From NCBI RefSeq assembly GCF_017591425.1, contig NW_024467101.1, positions 11,420,918-11,484,917 of the forward strand: 64,000 nt of DNA. The letters run 5' to 3'. How positions within the stretch are numbered: the stretch's first letter is position 1; each line of letters begins with the position of its first letter. The DNA is from Ochotona curzoniae. Taxonomy: Eukaryota; Chordata; Mammalia; Lagomorpha; Ochotonidae. The position numbers were made by a program, and so were the translations under genes. Below the pieces are notes generated by a model, which ran no database searches, was not told where the DNA came from, and saw nothing but the letters and a program-made list of their open reading frames with translations. This document shows, piece by piece, positions 1 to 9,567 of the stretch.

Positions 1-464
1 TGCTTTTTTGGTCTCTCTGATATCATTCATTTCTAGCCTGTAGATTTTTTTAAATGTCTATCTGAGTTGGTCTGGTCCACCCAAAATAATCTTCAAATTA
101 AAGTCCGTTTTTATTAGACCCATACATTTCTTCAGTTTGCCATAATATGTAAGCTCCTCAGGAGGTTGTTGACTCTCCTGACCACAGGGCATGCACGGAA
201 ACGGGCAGGACTTTGGGGGGCCATTTCATAATCCTGCTTGTACAGATGCTAGTTTATAAAGACAATTCTTGGCTCCAAACTCCAGAGAAATCCCTTAGCA
301 GACATAGTGGAGCACCAGAATGCCCATTTTTTTAAACACCTACCCTGGCTACTAACCCAGTTACAAAAATCTGGGTTCTTCAATCTTACCTCTGCCACCT
401 GCTGGCATGGAGGCTTCCCTGCAACTATTCCTTGTCACCAGTTCTCTCTCTCTTGCTTGCTTTC
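1..464. other. Unique sequence, no gene seen
   Basis: Mixed-composition DNA with no repeat family I recognise and no convincing exon. The one item of note is a CTCF-like motif at 392-405, listed separately. Confidence 0.5.
392..405 (-). promoter_or_regulatory. Possible CTCF binding motif
   Basis: The 14 bases ctgccacctgctgg match the reverse complement of the commonly quoted CTCF core (CCACNAGGTGGCAG) with one mismatch. It lies in unique sequence 60 bases left of a CSINE. A short motif like this also occurs by chance, so occupancy is inference. Confidence 0.3.
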
Positions 465-782
465 TTTAAAAAAATAATTATTTTTTGTTTGGAAGATTTG
501 TGGAGAGAAGGAGAGGCAGAGGGAAAGATTCTCCATCAGCTAGTTCACTCCTCAGATTACCACAGTGGCTGGAGCTGAGCTGATCCAAAGCCAGGAGCCT
601 CCTCCAGGTCTCCCATGTGGGTGCAGGGTCCCAAGGCTTTGGGCCATCCTCTACTGCCCTCCCAGGCCATAAGCAGGGAGCTACTTGGGAAATGGAGCAG
701 CCGGGGCACAAACTGGTGCTCCTATGGGATTCTGGCACTTGCAAGGTGAGGATTTAGCACAATTTAGTCACTGTGCTGGGCT
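465..782 (-). mobile_element. CSINE, near full length, minus strand
   Basis: Reads on the plus strand as the reverse complement of the C-repeat: T-rich tail near 465-485, purine-rich block, 'ttcactcctcag', 'gagctgagctgatccaaagccaggagcc', 'gtgcagggtcccaaggctttgggcc' and the head ending in 'gtgctgggct'. About 15-20% diverged from the young copies by eye. No clean target-site duplication seen. Confidence 0.9.
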
Positions 783-785
783 CAG

Positions 786-852
786 CAGTGTTCAGTTTCT
801 TCACTTGTAAAGTGCAGCCCTACTTCTCACCATCAAGAGAACTGAATGAGAT
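786..852 (+). repeat. MIR-like fragment
   Basis: Contains the MIR signature 'cagtttcttcacttgtaaagtg' followed by 'gaatgagat', matching the 3' half of the core. Short and diverged. Confidence 0.5.
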
Positions 853-855
853 ATT

Positions 856-1000
856 GTGGTTTTCAATCCAGGGCAGTGGTTTTCAATCTAGTCTGTACAA
901 TGCAATCTTGGGGAAGTACCCTGGTCATCTCACATCAACTGAGTCAGAATCTTTGAGAATCAGCACTTTTGTCAAAACCACTGATGATGCAGCGTTCGCA
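856..1000 (+). mobile_element. MER5-type (hAT-Charlie) nonautonomous DNA transposon remnant
   Basis: Starts with 'cagtggttttcaatc', the usual left end of MER5-like elements. It continues through 'agtcagaatctttgagaatcag' and ends in a degraded complementary end near 1000. A 13-base piece of the left end is duplicated at 856-868 and 876-888. Confidence 0.55.
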
Positions 1001-1300
1001 TAGTGGTGGGCTATTGTCACAATAATGCCATGAAACAAATGACTCCCAAACCTCGGTGGCCTATACCTTTTCTCACTTGTGTGTCTGCAGATGGGCTAGG
1101 CTTTGCTCAGTTACTCTTTGTATGTCTTCTCTGTGTCTTATTTTTGGATCAACAACTCTCTGGGCAAGTTTTATTATTGTGGTGATGGCAGGGATGCCAG
1201 AGATTGGAAATAAGTGCTACCCCTTGACTACTGACACTTCCACATTTCATTGGCCAAGGCACATCACATGACTAAGCACAACTGCAATGGGACAAGGAAG
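1001..1300 (-). mobile_element. Old LTR-like repeat (MaLR/ERVL-like), fragment
   Basis: The order of signatures 'cacaataatgcc', 'aaacaaatgactcccaaacctcggtggc', 'cagatgggctaggctttgctcag' and 'cattggccaaggcacatcacatgactaagc' matches an old mammalian LTR-type repeat read in reverse. The exact subfamily is uncertain. No retroviral gene is present. Confidence 0.45.
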
Positions 1301-2464
1301 TAGGCTTCACCAACCGTGGGAAGCAATGTCGAATCCCACGTGTGGTTCTGTTGAAGGTAGTGTGGAGTTGGCTTATGGGACATGAACTCTGGCCACTGGT
1401 GCTCAGAAAAGCACATTGCAACATGCCCTCCGGAGTAGGTGGTCAGTAAAAACCGCGTGCTCTTCCAGAGTACAGACTTCCACAGCTTCCTTTGAGACTA
1501 ATGCAGGAGACTCTCCACGAATAGACCCAAAAATGAGTTCCCTTCCCATCCTGGCATTAAGTTGGTCTCTAGGGAGAAAGGAGCTTTTCGAAATGTGAGA
1601 TGAGCTTGAAGTACCTAGGAAGAAGAAGCCCAATTGGAGGCCACTGGAGCTATTATTAAGTACTTATACATCCATTTGCCCATCCGCCACTCACAAAGCA
1701 CTCTATTTATTTGCATACTCTGTGTAATACAGCAGTGGAGGGGAGAATTCATTAAGGCAAATTGTGAGGGCAGCTTTCAAAAGAATTTCATCTCTCTTTT
1801 ATGTAACACACAGTTCCCTCTTTAATGAGAACTCAGCAAGTCCATTTTCCTTAAGGGTTTAATAAAAACATAATTTAAAAAATTAAGACAGATGGGGAAA
1901 GTGCCTTGAGAACCTATTTCCACCATTAACTCACAGAGTAGACTTTCCTAATGCTACAAGATGGGCGAGATGAAGAGCTGTTCCAGCAGCCACCGAGAGT
2001 CCTTGAAGGTATCAAAAGGCTCCAGCTGGGGTTGATGTGGCCGAGGGACTCTTGCCGAACAGATAGGAATGAGATTTATTGGTTGAGTAATGGGACTGCT
2101 ACTAGCTGGCAGTTTAATTAATGCTGATATAAGAGCTTTGTTTTCCTTTAGAATTGGAACCACAGAGCCCTAGAGAAGGAAATATATTTTTAAAACTTTC
2201 TGAATAATCACAAATGCCTTCGGAGGGAAGGGAGGATTGGGATGTTGGAGGATGGGAGAGTCTTGGGATTGTGGAAGCAACATCCTGGCGATTCTCAGCT
2301 CCTAACATGTAGCATGTGTGGGCCGAATTGTCACCTGCGCTTTTGGTTCCTTGTGTTTTGCTGCTGACTGGCTTCTTGACGCAGGGAATCACCTGAGAGA
2401 TACTAACATATGAACAAAGCTTGGTATTGATCACACGTTTGAGTGCATTTTTTTAAATGAATCA
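1301..2464. other. Unique noncoding sequence with an AT-rich block
   Basis: No repeat or exon recognised. The part from about 1650 to 2165 is AT-rich with several TTAAT/ATTAA motifs ('tttaattaatgctgatataag' near 2113) and is listed as a possible conserved element. Reading frames over 1403-1633 and 2114-2434 show no recognisable domain. Confidence 0.5.
1650..2165. promoter_or_regulatory. Candidate conserved noncoding element
   Basis: Repeat-free stretch with clustered homeodomain-like TAAT cores (near 1753, 1823, 1872, 1925, 2115) and no simple repeats. The composition resembles vertebrate developmental enhancers. No alignment is available, so conservation is only suspected. Confidence 0.25.
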
Positions 2465-2590
2465 TTACAGGGAAGCTGATGGTGTTATCTTCCCTGTGAA
2501 TAGAGCAGAAACCCAGGATCAGTCACATGGAAAATGAAGGGTTTGGACTTGAACCCTCTTGTCCATGTCTGAAACCCTTTCCTCTGTAAA
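2465..2590 (-). repeat. Probable MIR fragment
   Basis: Shows a diverged form of the reversed MIR core: 'agcagaaacccaggatcagtcacatgg' then 'gaagggtttggacttgaaccc', the latter matching the reversed 'gggttcgaatcc' segment. Confidence 0.4.
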
Positions 2591-2698
2591 CACATGTGAC
2601 AGGGCCAGAGTGGGGTGAAATTCCTAAAGTTGACTGGTGAGTTGGGGTGGAGTGGGAGCTTGGATTTCTATTCAGCATCCTTCCCTGTCACAGCTCTT

Positions 2699-2702
2699 AG
2701 AT

Positions 2703-2745
<43 letters not shown>

Positions 2746-3047
2746 TTTTTGCATGCGAAAGGCTGCATCACAGAGAAGGAAAGAGTGGATCTTCCCATTG
2801 CTGTTTCACTCCCCAAATGTCTGTAATGGCCCCGGGCTGGGGCAGGCCAGAGCCAGGAGCTTCATCTGAGTCTCTAACATGGGTGACAGGAGCCAAGCAG
2901 TTGGACCGCCTTTTGCTGCTTCCCCAGGCACATTAGCAGGGACCTGGATTGGAAGTGGAATAGCTGGAAAACAAACTGGTGCCTGTATGGAATGCTGGCA
3001 TCTTGTGATAGGTGGTGGCTTAACCTGTTGCACTGTTCTGGCCCCAT
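2699..3047 (-). mobile_element. CSINE, full length, tail expanded to an (ATTT)n tract
   Basis: Minus-strand C-repeat with its A-rich tail enlarged into about twelve ATTT units at 2700-2750. The body has 'cactccccaaatg', 'ccaggcacattagcagggacctgg' and 'ctgttctggcccc' at the head end. It belongs to the older, more diverged CSINE type. Confidence 0.9.
2700..2750. repeat. (ATTT)n microsatellite
   Basis: About twelve perfect four-base units, arising from the poly(A) end of the CSINE at 2699-3047. A likely length-polymorphic marker. Confidence 0.95.
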
Positions 3048-3119
3048 CAGTTCTCAACTTTAAAGCTGGGATTCTGCCTCACTTTAATGTTAGTCTGTGC
3101 AATAGTCATTAAGAAATAT

Positions 3120-3284
3120 AAATGTGCACTCATTTCTCATTGTAAATGCAGCAAGCAAACTTCACATTTTGATAGAGGGCTTACTACATTGCAGACCCTC
3201 CTCTGAGGGCTGTGTGTTCATTCTTCCACTTAATCCTCATAATAGATGTTAGGTGAAAGGTATGTAAGTAGCTCCACCTTATTA
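3120..3284 (-). repeat. MIR, first part, interrupted by a CSINE
   Basis: 'gagggcttactacattgcagaccctcctctgagggc' and 'tccacttaatcctcataatag' are the reversed MIR signatures for 'tgccaggcactgttctaagc' and 'taatcctcacaac'. It resumes after the CSINE at about 3556. Confidence 0.7.
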
Positions 3285-3555
3285 TTACATTATTATTATT
3301 ATTTGAGTAGGAAAGAGAGAGAAAGAGCAATTGAGAGAGTGAACGCTTCTGGCTCATTTCCCAAACACCTACACTGTCCAGAAACTCTGGGCAGGTCTCC
3401 CATGCAGGTATCAGAAACCCAATTGCTTGAGTCATCCCAGATTCTGCATAAGTAGATAGTTGCAGTCAGGAGCCAGGAACCAGCCACCAGACCTGGGTAC
3501 TCTGATAGATGCCACAGGGGTGTTCATTGTCAGATTGAATACCTAGCTCTCTCCA
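3285..3555 (-). mobile_element. CSINE, old and diverged, inserted in a MIR
   Basis: Recognised by the gaaagagagagaaagag block, 'catttcccaaacacctacac', 'tctgggcaggtctcccatgcagg' and 'caggagccaggaaccagcc'. Head end near 3535-3555 is degraded. It splits one MIR into 3120-3284 and 3556-3690, so it is younger than that MIR. Confidence 0.75.
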
Positions 3556-3690
3556 CTTTAGACCTAAGGAATCTAAGGCTCCGAGAGGTGAATTGTTTGT
3601 TCAAGTTCACAAAGCAGGAAATGGTCCAGACATTTGGATTCACACCCACATCTGCATGAATCTCTCAAGTCTTTGTCCTGACCCTCAGGG
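3556..3690 (-). repeat. MIR, second part
   Basis: Continues the reversed MIR with 'ctaaggctccgagaggtgaattgtttgttcaagttcacaaagcagg' and 'ttggattcacacccacatctgcatg', corresponding to 'actgaggcacagagaggtta...acacag' and 'ttcgaacccag'. Confidence 0.7.
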
Positions 3691-3739
3691 CAAATGGGAA
3701 AGATTGTCGGATTTTCCCTCCACTTGTATGTTAGGCTGT

Positions 3740-3775
3740 CTCTGATAATTGAGAGTTGGCTCTGATAATTGAGAG
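3740..3775. repeat. Short tandem duplication, 16-base unit
   Basis: ctctgataattgagag occurs exactly at 3740-3755 and 3760-3775, separated by four bases. A local replication-slippage type duplication. Confidence 0.9.
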
Positions 3776-3898
3776 AGTGAAATTAGCTGTCATGCCTAGG
3801 AGTTGTTTTCAGCAACTTGCTGCACAAATCCTTCTTCAGAGCTGATAAAGAATTTGCTTTGCTTTGTACATTTGCTTTTTGGTACATAGTTTCTCTGT

Positions 3899-4214
3899 AA
3901 AGATTTACTTGTTTTTTATTGGAAAGTCAGATATACAGAGAGGAGGAGAGACAGAGAGTTGTCCGCTGATTCAAGTCCCAGGTGGCCTCAACAGCTGGAG
4001 GTGAGCTAATCCGAAGCCAGGAGCCAGAGCTGCTTCTGGGTCTCCCATGCGAGTGTAGGATCCCAAGGCTTTGGATCATCCTGGACTGCTTTCCCAGGCT
4101 ACAAACAGGGAACTAGATGGGAAGCAAGTCTGCCGGGATTAGAAGTGGCATCCGTGTGGGATCCTGACATGTGCATGATGAGGACTTTAACTGCTAGGTT
4201 ACTGTGCCGGGCCC
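3899..4214 (-). mobile_element. CSINE, full length, minus strand
   Basis: Tail near 3899, 'gtcagatatacagagaggagg', 'gagctaatccgaagccaggagcc', 'gctgccgggattagaa'-type core and a head ending in 'ctgtgccgggccc'. The intact 'gccgggccc' head places it in the younger subfamily, though it is more diverged than 8388-8709. Confidence 0.92.
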
Positions 4215-4338
4215 TTGGCATATAGTTTTATGATCTTCATGTGCTGTGTTATATACAAGGGAGTTCTTAGACCTTGTAGAGATTGATATATCTCTGGTTG
4301 CAGAGGTGGTGGTTCAGCTATTTGGGAAACATTACCTT

Positions 4339-4429
4339 CCCATATGGGTGACATGAGCTCGAAGACTTGGGTCATTTTCTGCTGTCTCCCCAGGTAACGT
4401 TAGCAGGGAGCTGGATCAGAAGTGGAACA
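4339..4429 (-). mobile_element. Older CSINE, left part of an element split by another CSINE
   Basis: 'gtgacatgagctcgaagacttgggtc', 'ctgctgtctccccagg' and 'agcagggagctggatcagaagtggaac' are reversed CSINE middle sequence. The remainder of the same element resumes at about 4732 after a plus-strand CSINE. Its 3' part is missing. Confidence 0.75.
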
Positions 4430-4731
4430 ATGACATAACAAGTTAAACACCTGCCTGTAGCACTGGTATCCATATAGGTGTCAGTTTGTATTCTGGCTGC
4501 TTTGCTTCTGATCCAGTTCCTTTCTGATGGTCTGGGAAAGCAGTAGGGGTTAGCTCAAGTGCTTGGACCACTGCACTTATGTGGGAGACCTGAAAGAAGC
4601 TCCTGGCTTCTGATCAGCTTGACTCTGGTTGTTGTGGGCATTGTGGCCATTTGAGAGAACCAATAAATTGGTCTGTTTCTCTGTAACTCTGCCTGTCCAA
4701 TAAGAACAAACAAACAAATAAAAATTTTATA
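4430..4731 (+). mobile_element. CSINE inserted inside an older CSINE
   Basis: Plus-strand copy running from a degraded head ('aacaagttaaacacctgcctg') through 'ctgggaaagcagtaggggt', 'gtgggagacctgaaagaagctcctggcttctgatcagctt' to 'caataagaacaaacaaacaaataaaa'. The flanks 'agaagtggaa' and 'agaaatggag' look like a degraded target-site duplication. Confidence 0.8.
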
Positions 4732-4823
4732 AAGAAATGGAGCAGCTGGGACTTGATCTATGCCTACATGGGATGCTGGTATCACAGGTGGTGACTTAAG
4801 AAGCTATGCCTTGGTGCCAGCCC
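4732..4823 (-). mobile_element. Older CSINE, right part
   Basis: 'aaatggagcagctgggacttgatc', 'tacatgggatgctggtatcacagg' and the head 'ctatgccttggtgccagccct' complete the minus-strand element that starts at 4339. Confidence 0.75.
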
Positions 4824-5354
4824 TAAGTCGTTAGTTCTAAAGTAGCTAAGCGTTTTGTTTTGTGGCTATGATATCAAATACAATTTGAATTGATGACTTA
4901 AAGACCAGGAAACATGATATCCAGCGAATGGGAATAATACTTTCTAAATTCATGTTCACGTGATCTTAGTTGGTAACTGGCTTGAATTATGCCAAGCTGT
5001 GTTCTACTTTGACCAAAGAAAACAAATGGGCATGTTTTAAATGTAGCAAGAATTTAGGAGTAGTACAAGTGACTTTGACATCATGCAACCTTCTGTCCTC
5101 CACTAGTAGTGCCCACCCTGGACATCACTAATAGACCATGGTGCTACCTCCCACTCAGACTTCCCAGTATAAGGATTTCAGGAACCAATGCGCCAATGGA
5201 AGATGGATCAGGAGATGAAATGGATTGACTAAGCTTGGTTGTTTTACATTCTTCTTGGATTTGTCCTTTCAGCCTCAGATACAGGCCAAGCTGGATTGAG
5301 ATAATATGCTCATTCTGTTATCTGCTGGGGGTGGGGTGTGGAAAACTGTAATCC
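4824..5354. other. Unique sequence, nothing recognised
   Basis: No repeat family, exon or low-complexity tract seen. Confidence 0.5.
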
Positions 5355-5440
5355 AATTCTTAGATAACTGGAATTGAAGGCTCAGGGAAGTAACTTGTTG
5401 AGGCTCACAGAGTCAGTGAAGGACGTTTAGTGGATCTGGG
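5355..5440 (-). repeat. MIR fragment
   Basis: 'ttgaaggctcagggaagtaacttgttgaggctcacagagtcagtgaagg' follows the reversed MIR core. Confidence 0.55.
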
Positions 5441-5448
5441 AGACAGAT

Positions 5449-5645
5449 TTGTGTCCTGGCCGTACCACTTCCTAAGTTAGTGATGTTGGGAGATCGTTTC
5501 CATCCGGAGCTTCCATTTCTTCACATGTACACTGAAAACAGAATGTTCCTGACCTCATTGAGGCACAGGGTGGGTTAAGTGAGATAGGACATATGGAATG
5601 CCTACAAGACAGAGCAAGCTCATAATAAATGCTAATGGTTGTATT
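5449..5645 (+). repeat. MIR, most of the element
   Basis: 'gtcctggccgtaccacttcctaagttagtgatgttggg', then 'cttccatttcttcacatgtacactg', then 'gcacagggtgggttaagtgagat' and 'agctcataataaatgctaatgg' follow the MIR consensus in order to its 3' end. Confidence 0.75.
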
Positions 5646-5721
5646 TCCAGTTTTCTTAAAAAATAGCTTATATACAAACCCCTCAAAGTGTGGTTATGAA
5701 ATCTGAGAAATCTGAAATTGG

Positions 5722-5805
5722 CATCATTCTTTCCATTTTACAGAATGTGAAATGGATACTCAGAGAAAGTAAACAGTGGAGCCAGAGTTCAAATCCCAGT
5801 TAGGA
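5722..5805 (-). repeat. MIR fragment
   Basis: 'tttccattttacagaatgtgaaatggatactcagagaaagtaaac' and 'gccagagttcaaatccc' match the reversed MIR core. Confidence 0.6.
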
Positions 5806-5814
5806 CAGGATAGG

Positions 5815-6145
5815 TAGCTCACCTCCTTAAAGTCTTGTTCAATCCTGAATGTCTGCCTGAGACCCACCCTAATCCTCCTCCATAGTTCCAGCACCTTTCT
5901 GTGCCTTTTGCATGGCTCATCCCCATAGTGTTTCATTTCTCTCTCCAGAGAACTTTTTACCTTCTAACTTATCATTTTAGAATATAATTTATGTATTTCT
6001 TCATGTATTTTGTTGCCTACCTTCCGCCTACTTAACTGTAAGTCTTACAGGGCAGGGAATTTTAATTACTCTATTCATTACTATATTCTCTGGCACCTGG
6101 AAGATGGTAAATGCTCAGTAAGTATTTTCTGAATACTTGCACAAA
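5815..6145 (+). repeat. L2 LINE 3' fragment
   Basis: Follows the L2 3' end: 'cagcacctttctgtgcc', 'taacttatcattttagaatataatttatg', 'taactgtaagtcttacagggcagggaa', then 'ctggcacctggaagatggtaaatgctcagtaagtattttctgaat'. No coding remains. Confidence 0.8.
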
Positions 6146-6204
6146 GTCTACCTGTCTCAAAAGTTTCCACTGCACCTTATCATAACCTGGACAATCTAAG
6201 TTGG

Positions 6205-6400
6205 GACTATTATTTGTTGAATGTCTGTCACCTACATTCTAGGCATTGTGGAGACATCATAGCTACACAGTTACTAAATTCATCCTGAATCTTTGGTGGA
6301 AGGGATGATTATCTAAGCTTTGCAGTTGAGGAAATAAGATGTGGTGCCTTTTAGGCACCTACTTAGGAGTGAGCAGGAAATTGTATCTAGGTCAACAGGA
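6205..6400 (-). repeat. Diverged MIR
   Basis: 'tttgttgaatgtctgtcacctacattctaggcattgtgg' and 'tgcagttgaggaaataaga' correspond to the reversed MIR. The last part is weak. Confidence 0.5.
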
Positions 6401-6548
6401 GCTGTTCTTCCCCATCCCACATAATATAAGAGATGCATTTCATTCACAGAGGGAAAGAATGCGTCGAAGCACTGTAGATGCATGTCTGCCTGCATAATTA
6501 TACTTATGTATCCTACTTAAATAACAGACATTGCATTAATTTTTCAGC

Positions 6549-6740
6549 TAGCATTACTATAGCAAATTGCCACAAACTGGGGTGGCTTCAACAGTGGAAA
6601 TACTTTGTCTCTCAGTTCTAGATGCTGGAAATACCAAGTCAGGGTGTTAGCAGGATTGCTTCCTGCTGAGACCTGAGGGAAGGAACTACTCTGGCCTCTT
6701 TTTTTGGCCATCGTCTCACTGTCTCTTCCTGCTGTCATCA

Positions 6741-6795
<55 letters not shown>

Positions 6796-6990
6796 TGTCT
6801 TTGATTTTCCTCTTTTTATAAAGACATTAGCCATATTGGATTAGGTACCTACCTTACTCCAATTTAGCTTTATCTTAACTTGTTACATATGGAATGCCTT
6901 TATTCCCAAATGAAGCTACATTCTGAGGTACTGGGAGTTAGGGTTTCAGTATATGATTTTTGAGGAGGACTTATTTTAATCCATAACCTA
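6549..6990 (-). mobile_element. Solo LTR, ERVL-MaLR type (MLT1/MST-like)
   Basis: Read in reverse, it has the MaLR order: 'gcaaattgccacaaactggggtggcttcaacag', 'tataaagacattagccatattggatta', 'acattctgaggtactgggagttagggtttcagtatatg' and 'ccataacc'. It is a lone LTR of an ancient endogenous retrovirus-like element. No internal genes are present. A GT microsatellite has expanded inside it. Confidence 0.75.
6744..6794. repeat. (GT)n microsatellite
   Basis: About 25 uninterrupted GT units inside the MaLR LTR. Long enough to be length-polymorphic and to favour Z-DNA. Confidence 0.97.
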
Positions 6991-7084
6991 GATTTTATGC
7001 ACTGTATATGTAAAATGAAATTTTAGAAGATACATGAAAAGACATAGTCTAGTATTCTTCCTCCCCGAAAGGATTTAAAAAGTG

Positions 7085-8387
7085 ATACCTTTATTGAGAT
7101 AGAATTTGTATATCATAGATTCACCCAGTAAAAGTGCACATTTCAATTATTATTTTTTTTATATTCACAGGACTGTACAACCATCACTACAACCGATTGA
7201 GAACATTTTCATAAACCTCAACAGAATTTCTATGCCATTATGTTACTCTCCATTCTCTTTAAACCCCCATGCCCAGCAACCATTAATATAGCCTTTCTGT
7301 CTCTGTAGACTTACCTATGCACTTCCCATAAATAGGATCCTCAATATGCAATCTCTTGTAACCGGCTCCCTTTACTTAGCATGATTTCAAGTTTAATCTT
7401 CATTACTTTGTTCCATTTCATGTGAATATTCCATTGTATGTATGGAATTTGTTCTGTTTATTCATGAATCAGTCAGTGGTCATTTGGGTTTCCCTGTTTT
7501 GGGGACCTCATGGATTATACTGCAGTGGACATTTCTGCAGAGGTTTTGATGCGGACATATGTCTTTCTTTCTCTTGACTGAAAATTTAAAAGTAGAGTTA
7601 CTAAGCCATATGTAACTATTTTTAATCTTTTGAGGAGCTGGCAAGCATTTTTCCATACTGGCTGCCTCATCCTACATTTCTATCAACAATATCTGAGGGT
7701 TCCATTATATCCACATCCTCCTCAGCATTTGTTATTATTTGCCTCTTTAATTATAGTTACTCCAGCAGGAATAAAGTATGCCTTGTGGTTTTTTTCAGAT
7801 ACTTTGCCTGTTTTGAAATTGGTTTATATGTATTTCCATTACTGAATTACAACTCCTCATGTATTTCAATGTAAGTCCATTATCTCATGCATGATTTACA
7901 ACAATATCTCATTGTATGATTGATATTTTTAGTTTATTGATAGTAACCTTTGAAACAAAAAATTTTAATTTTGATGAAGTTCAATTTGTTTCCTTTTTCT
8001 TTTGCCATTTGTTTTTGGTGTCATATTTCAGACATTATATCATTAGAACTTGTTTTTATGTCTTTAGCATATATATATATATCTAGATTTATTATACATT
8101 TGAATTTTTGTATATGCAAGAGTGGGGAAGTTTCTTTTTCTGTCAAAGGCCATTTAGATATTTATAACATCATTTTCGGCCATACAAAATTACCAACTTA
8201 ATAATTAGCCTGCTATAGATGTATTGAATTTAGAGTAATTGCCTTGGCAGGGCCAGATGAAATGATTTTGTTGGTTTTACATGGCCCATATTGGTTTTAC
8301 ATGGGTCAGATATTTTATACCCTGCATAAGGAATAGGACCAGCTTCATTCTTCCAGTTGTTCTACCACTGTTCTTTTCTTTTTAAAG
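7085..8387 (-). mobile_element. L1 3' end (L1M-type), antisense to this strand
   Basis: Begins with the reversed 3' end 'acctttattgagatagaatttgtatatcat' and continues in consensus order: 'actgtacaaccatcactacaa', 'atattccattgtatgtatgg', 'ttgaggagctggcaagcatttttcc', 'tccacatcctcctcagcatttgttatt' and 'attttgatgaagttcaatttgtttcc'. These cover the 3' UTR and end of ORF2 on the minus strand. Heavily mutated with no intact frame. Interrupted at 8388 by CSINEs and resumes at about 9010. Confidence 0.85.
8271..8304. repeat. Direct repeat, 14-base unit, 20-base period
   Basis: ttggttttacatgg is present exactly at 8271-8284 and 8291-8304 within the L1 fragment. A local duplication after L1 insertion is likely, because the L1 consensus does not have it as I recall. 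Confidence 0.85.
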
Positions 8388-8709
8388 ATTTATTTTTATT
8401 ATTATTATCTTTATTGAAAAGACAGATATACAGAGAGGAGAGACAGAGAGGAAGATCTTTCGTCTGATGATTCACTCCCCAAATGAGCACAACGGCCAAT
8501 ACTATGCCGATCCGAAGCCAGGAGCCTCTTCTGGGTCTCCCACGCGGGTGCAGGGTCCCAAAGCTTTGGGCCATCCTCGACTGCTTTCCTGGGCCACAGG
8601 CAGGGAGCTGGAAGGGAAGCGGGGCTGCCGGGATTAGAACCGGCACCCATATGGGATCCCGGGCATGCAAGGCGAGGACCTTAACTGCTGCGCCACCGTG
8701 CCGGGCCCT
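8388..8709 (-). mobile_element. Young CSINE with perfect 21-base target-site duplication
   Basis: Complete minus-strand copy from the A-rich tail (8388-8415) to the head 'gtgccgggccct' (8698-8709). The 21 bases at 8367-8387 recur exactly at 8710-8730. CpGs remain in 'cccacgcgggtgcagg' and the B box reads 'ggattagaacc'. Low divergence and the perfect duplication mark a recent retroposition. The duplicated target is itself the tail of an older CSINE. Confidence 0.97.
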
Positions 8710-8730
8710 ACTGTTCTTTTCTTTTTAAAG

Positions 8731-9006
8731 AGACAGACAGGAAGATCTTCCATCCGTGGATTCACTCCCCGAGCGGCTATAGCAATCAGAGCTGAGCTGA
8801 TCCAAAGCTGGGAGTCAGGAGCTTCTTCTGGGTCTCACATTTGGGTGCAGGATACTATGGCTTTGGGCTGTTCTCCACTGCTTTCCCAGGCTAGAGGCAG
8901 GGAGCAGGATGGGAAGTGGGGCCACTGGGACTCAAACTGGTATCCATTTGGGATCCTAGCATGTGCAAGGCATGGACTTTAGCTACTAGGCTACCACATT
9001 GGGCCC
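8731..9006 (-). mobile_element. Older CSINE whose tail was the target of the younger one
   Basis: 'agacagacaggaagatcttccatccg', 'cactccccgagcggc', 'gagctgagctgatccaaagctggg', and a head ending in 'cattgggccct'. With its tail at about 8371-8387 it is one near-complete element split by 8388-8709. It sits inside the L1. Confidence 0.9.
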
Positions 9007-9009
9007 TGC

Positions 9010-9525
9010 CACTTTTTAAAAAGTTTGTCCATTGGTTAGCCCTGTTACCCTGGGTAAAAAAAAAAAAAAAACCAAAAAACAATTGGCTCTTTTCTAGTAT
9101 ACAATATATTGTTACTGTCTGTGGTCACCATGTGGTATACTTAAACTCTTAAATTTATTCAAACAAGTCATTTAGTAATGTGGCAAGACATAAGGGTTTT
9201 ATGAGTTTAGTCAATTAATCTATATGTTTGTGTTATTCTACTGTTTCAAATTCTGTAGATTTGTGGTAAGTTTTATCATAGCACATATGTCCCTTAACCC
9301 TTTCCTTTTTGAATATGGTTTTGCCTATTCTATAATTTTTCAATTGTACATGAAACTTAGTATCAGGTTGAAAGGAAGCCAACTGGGATTTTGATAAGAA
9401 TTGCATGAGTCTACAAATCAATTTGCATATTATTGCTGCTTTATGAATCTTAAGTCCACATGGGATGTTGTTCCTTTTATTGTAAGTCCTCTTCAGCTTC
9501 TTTTGACATTGTATTGCAGTTAATG
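9010..9525 (-). mobile_element. L1 fragment, continuation (ORF2-derived, antisense)
   Basis: After the CSINEs, reversed ORF2 sequence resumes. It is recognised from 'caattaatctatatgtttgtgtta', 'gtagatttgtggtaagttttatcat', 'gaatatggttttgcctattct', 'ccaactgggattttgataagaattgcatgag' and 'cacatgggatgttgttccttttatt'. No open frame of note. Confidence 0.8.
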
Positions 9526-9567
9526 GATTAGCTTTTGCATTCTGGCAGAGAGGCTCCCTGCTTTGAT

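Noticed and set aside
2700..2750. CRISPR-like array or other short tandem array
   Set aside because: The ATTT units are a SINE-tail microsatellite. There are no spacers, and the genome is mammalian.
6549..6990. Possible retroviral provirus
   Set aside because: Only a single LTR-like piece is recognisable. There is no gag, pol or env-like frame next to it.
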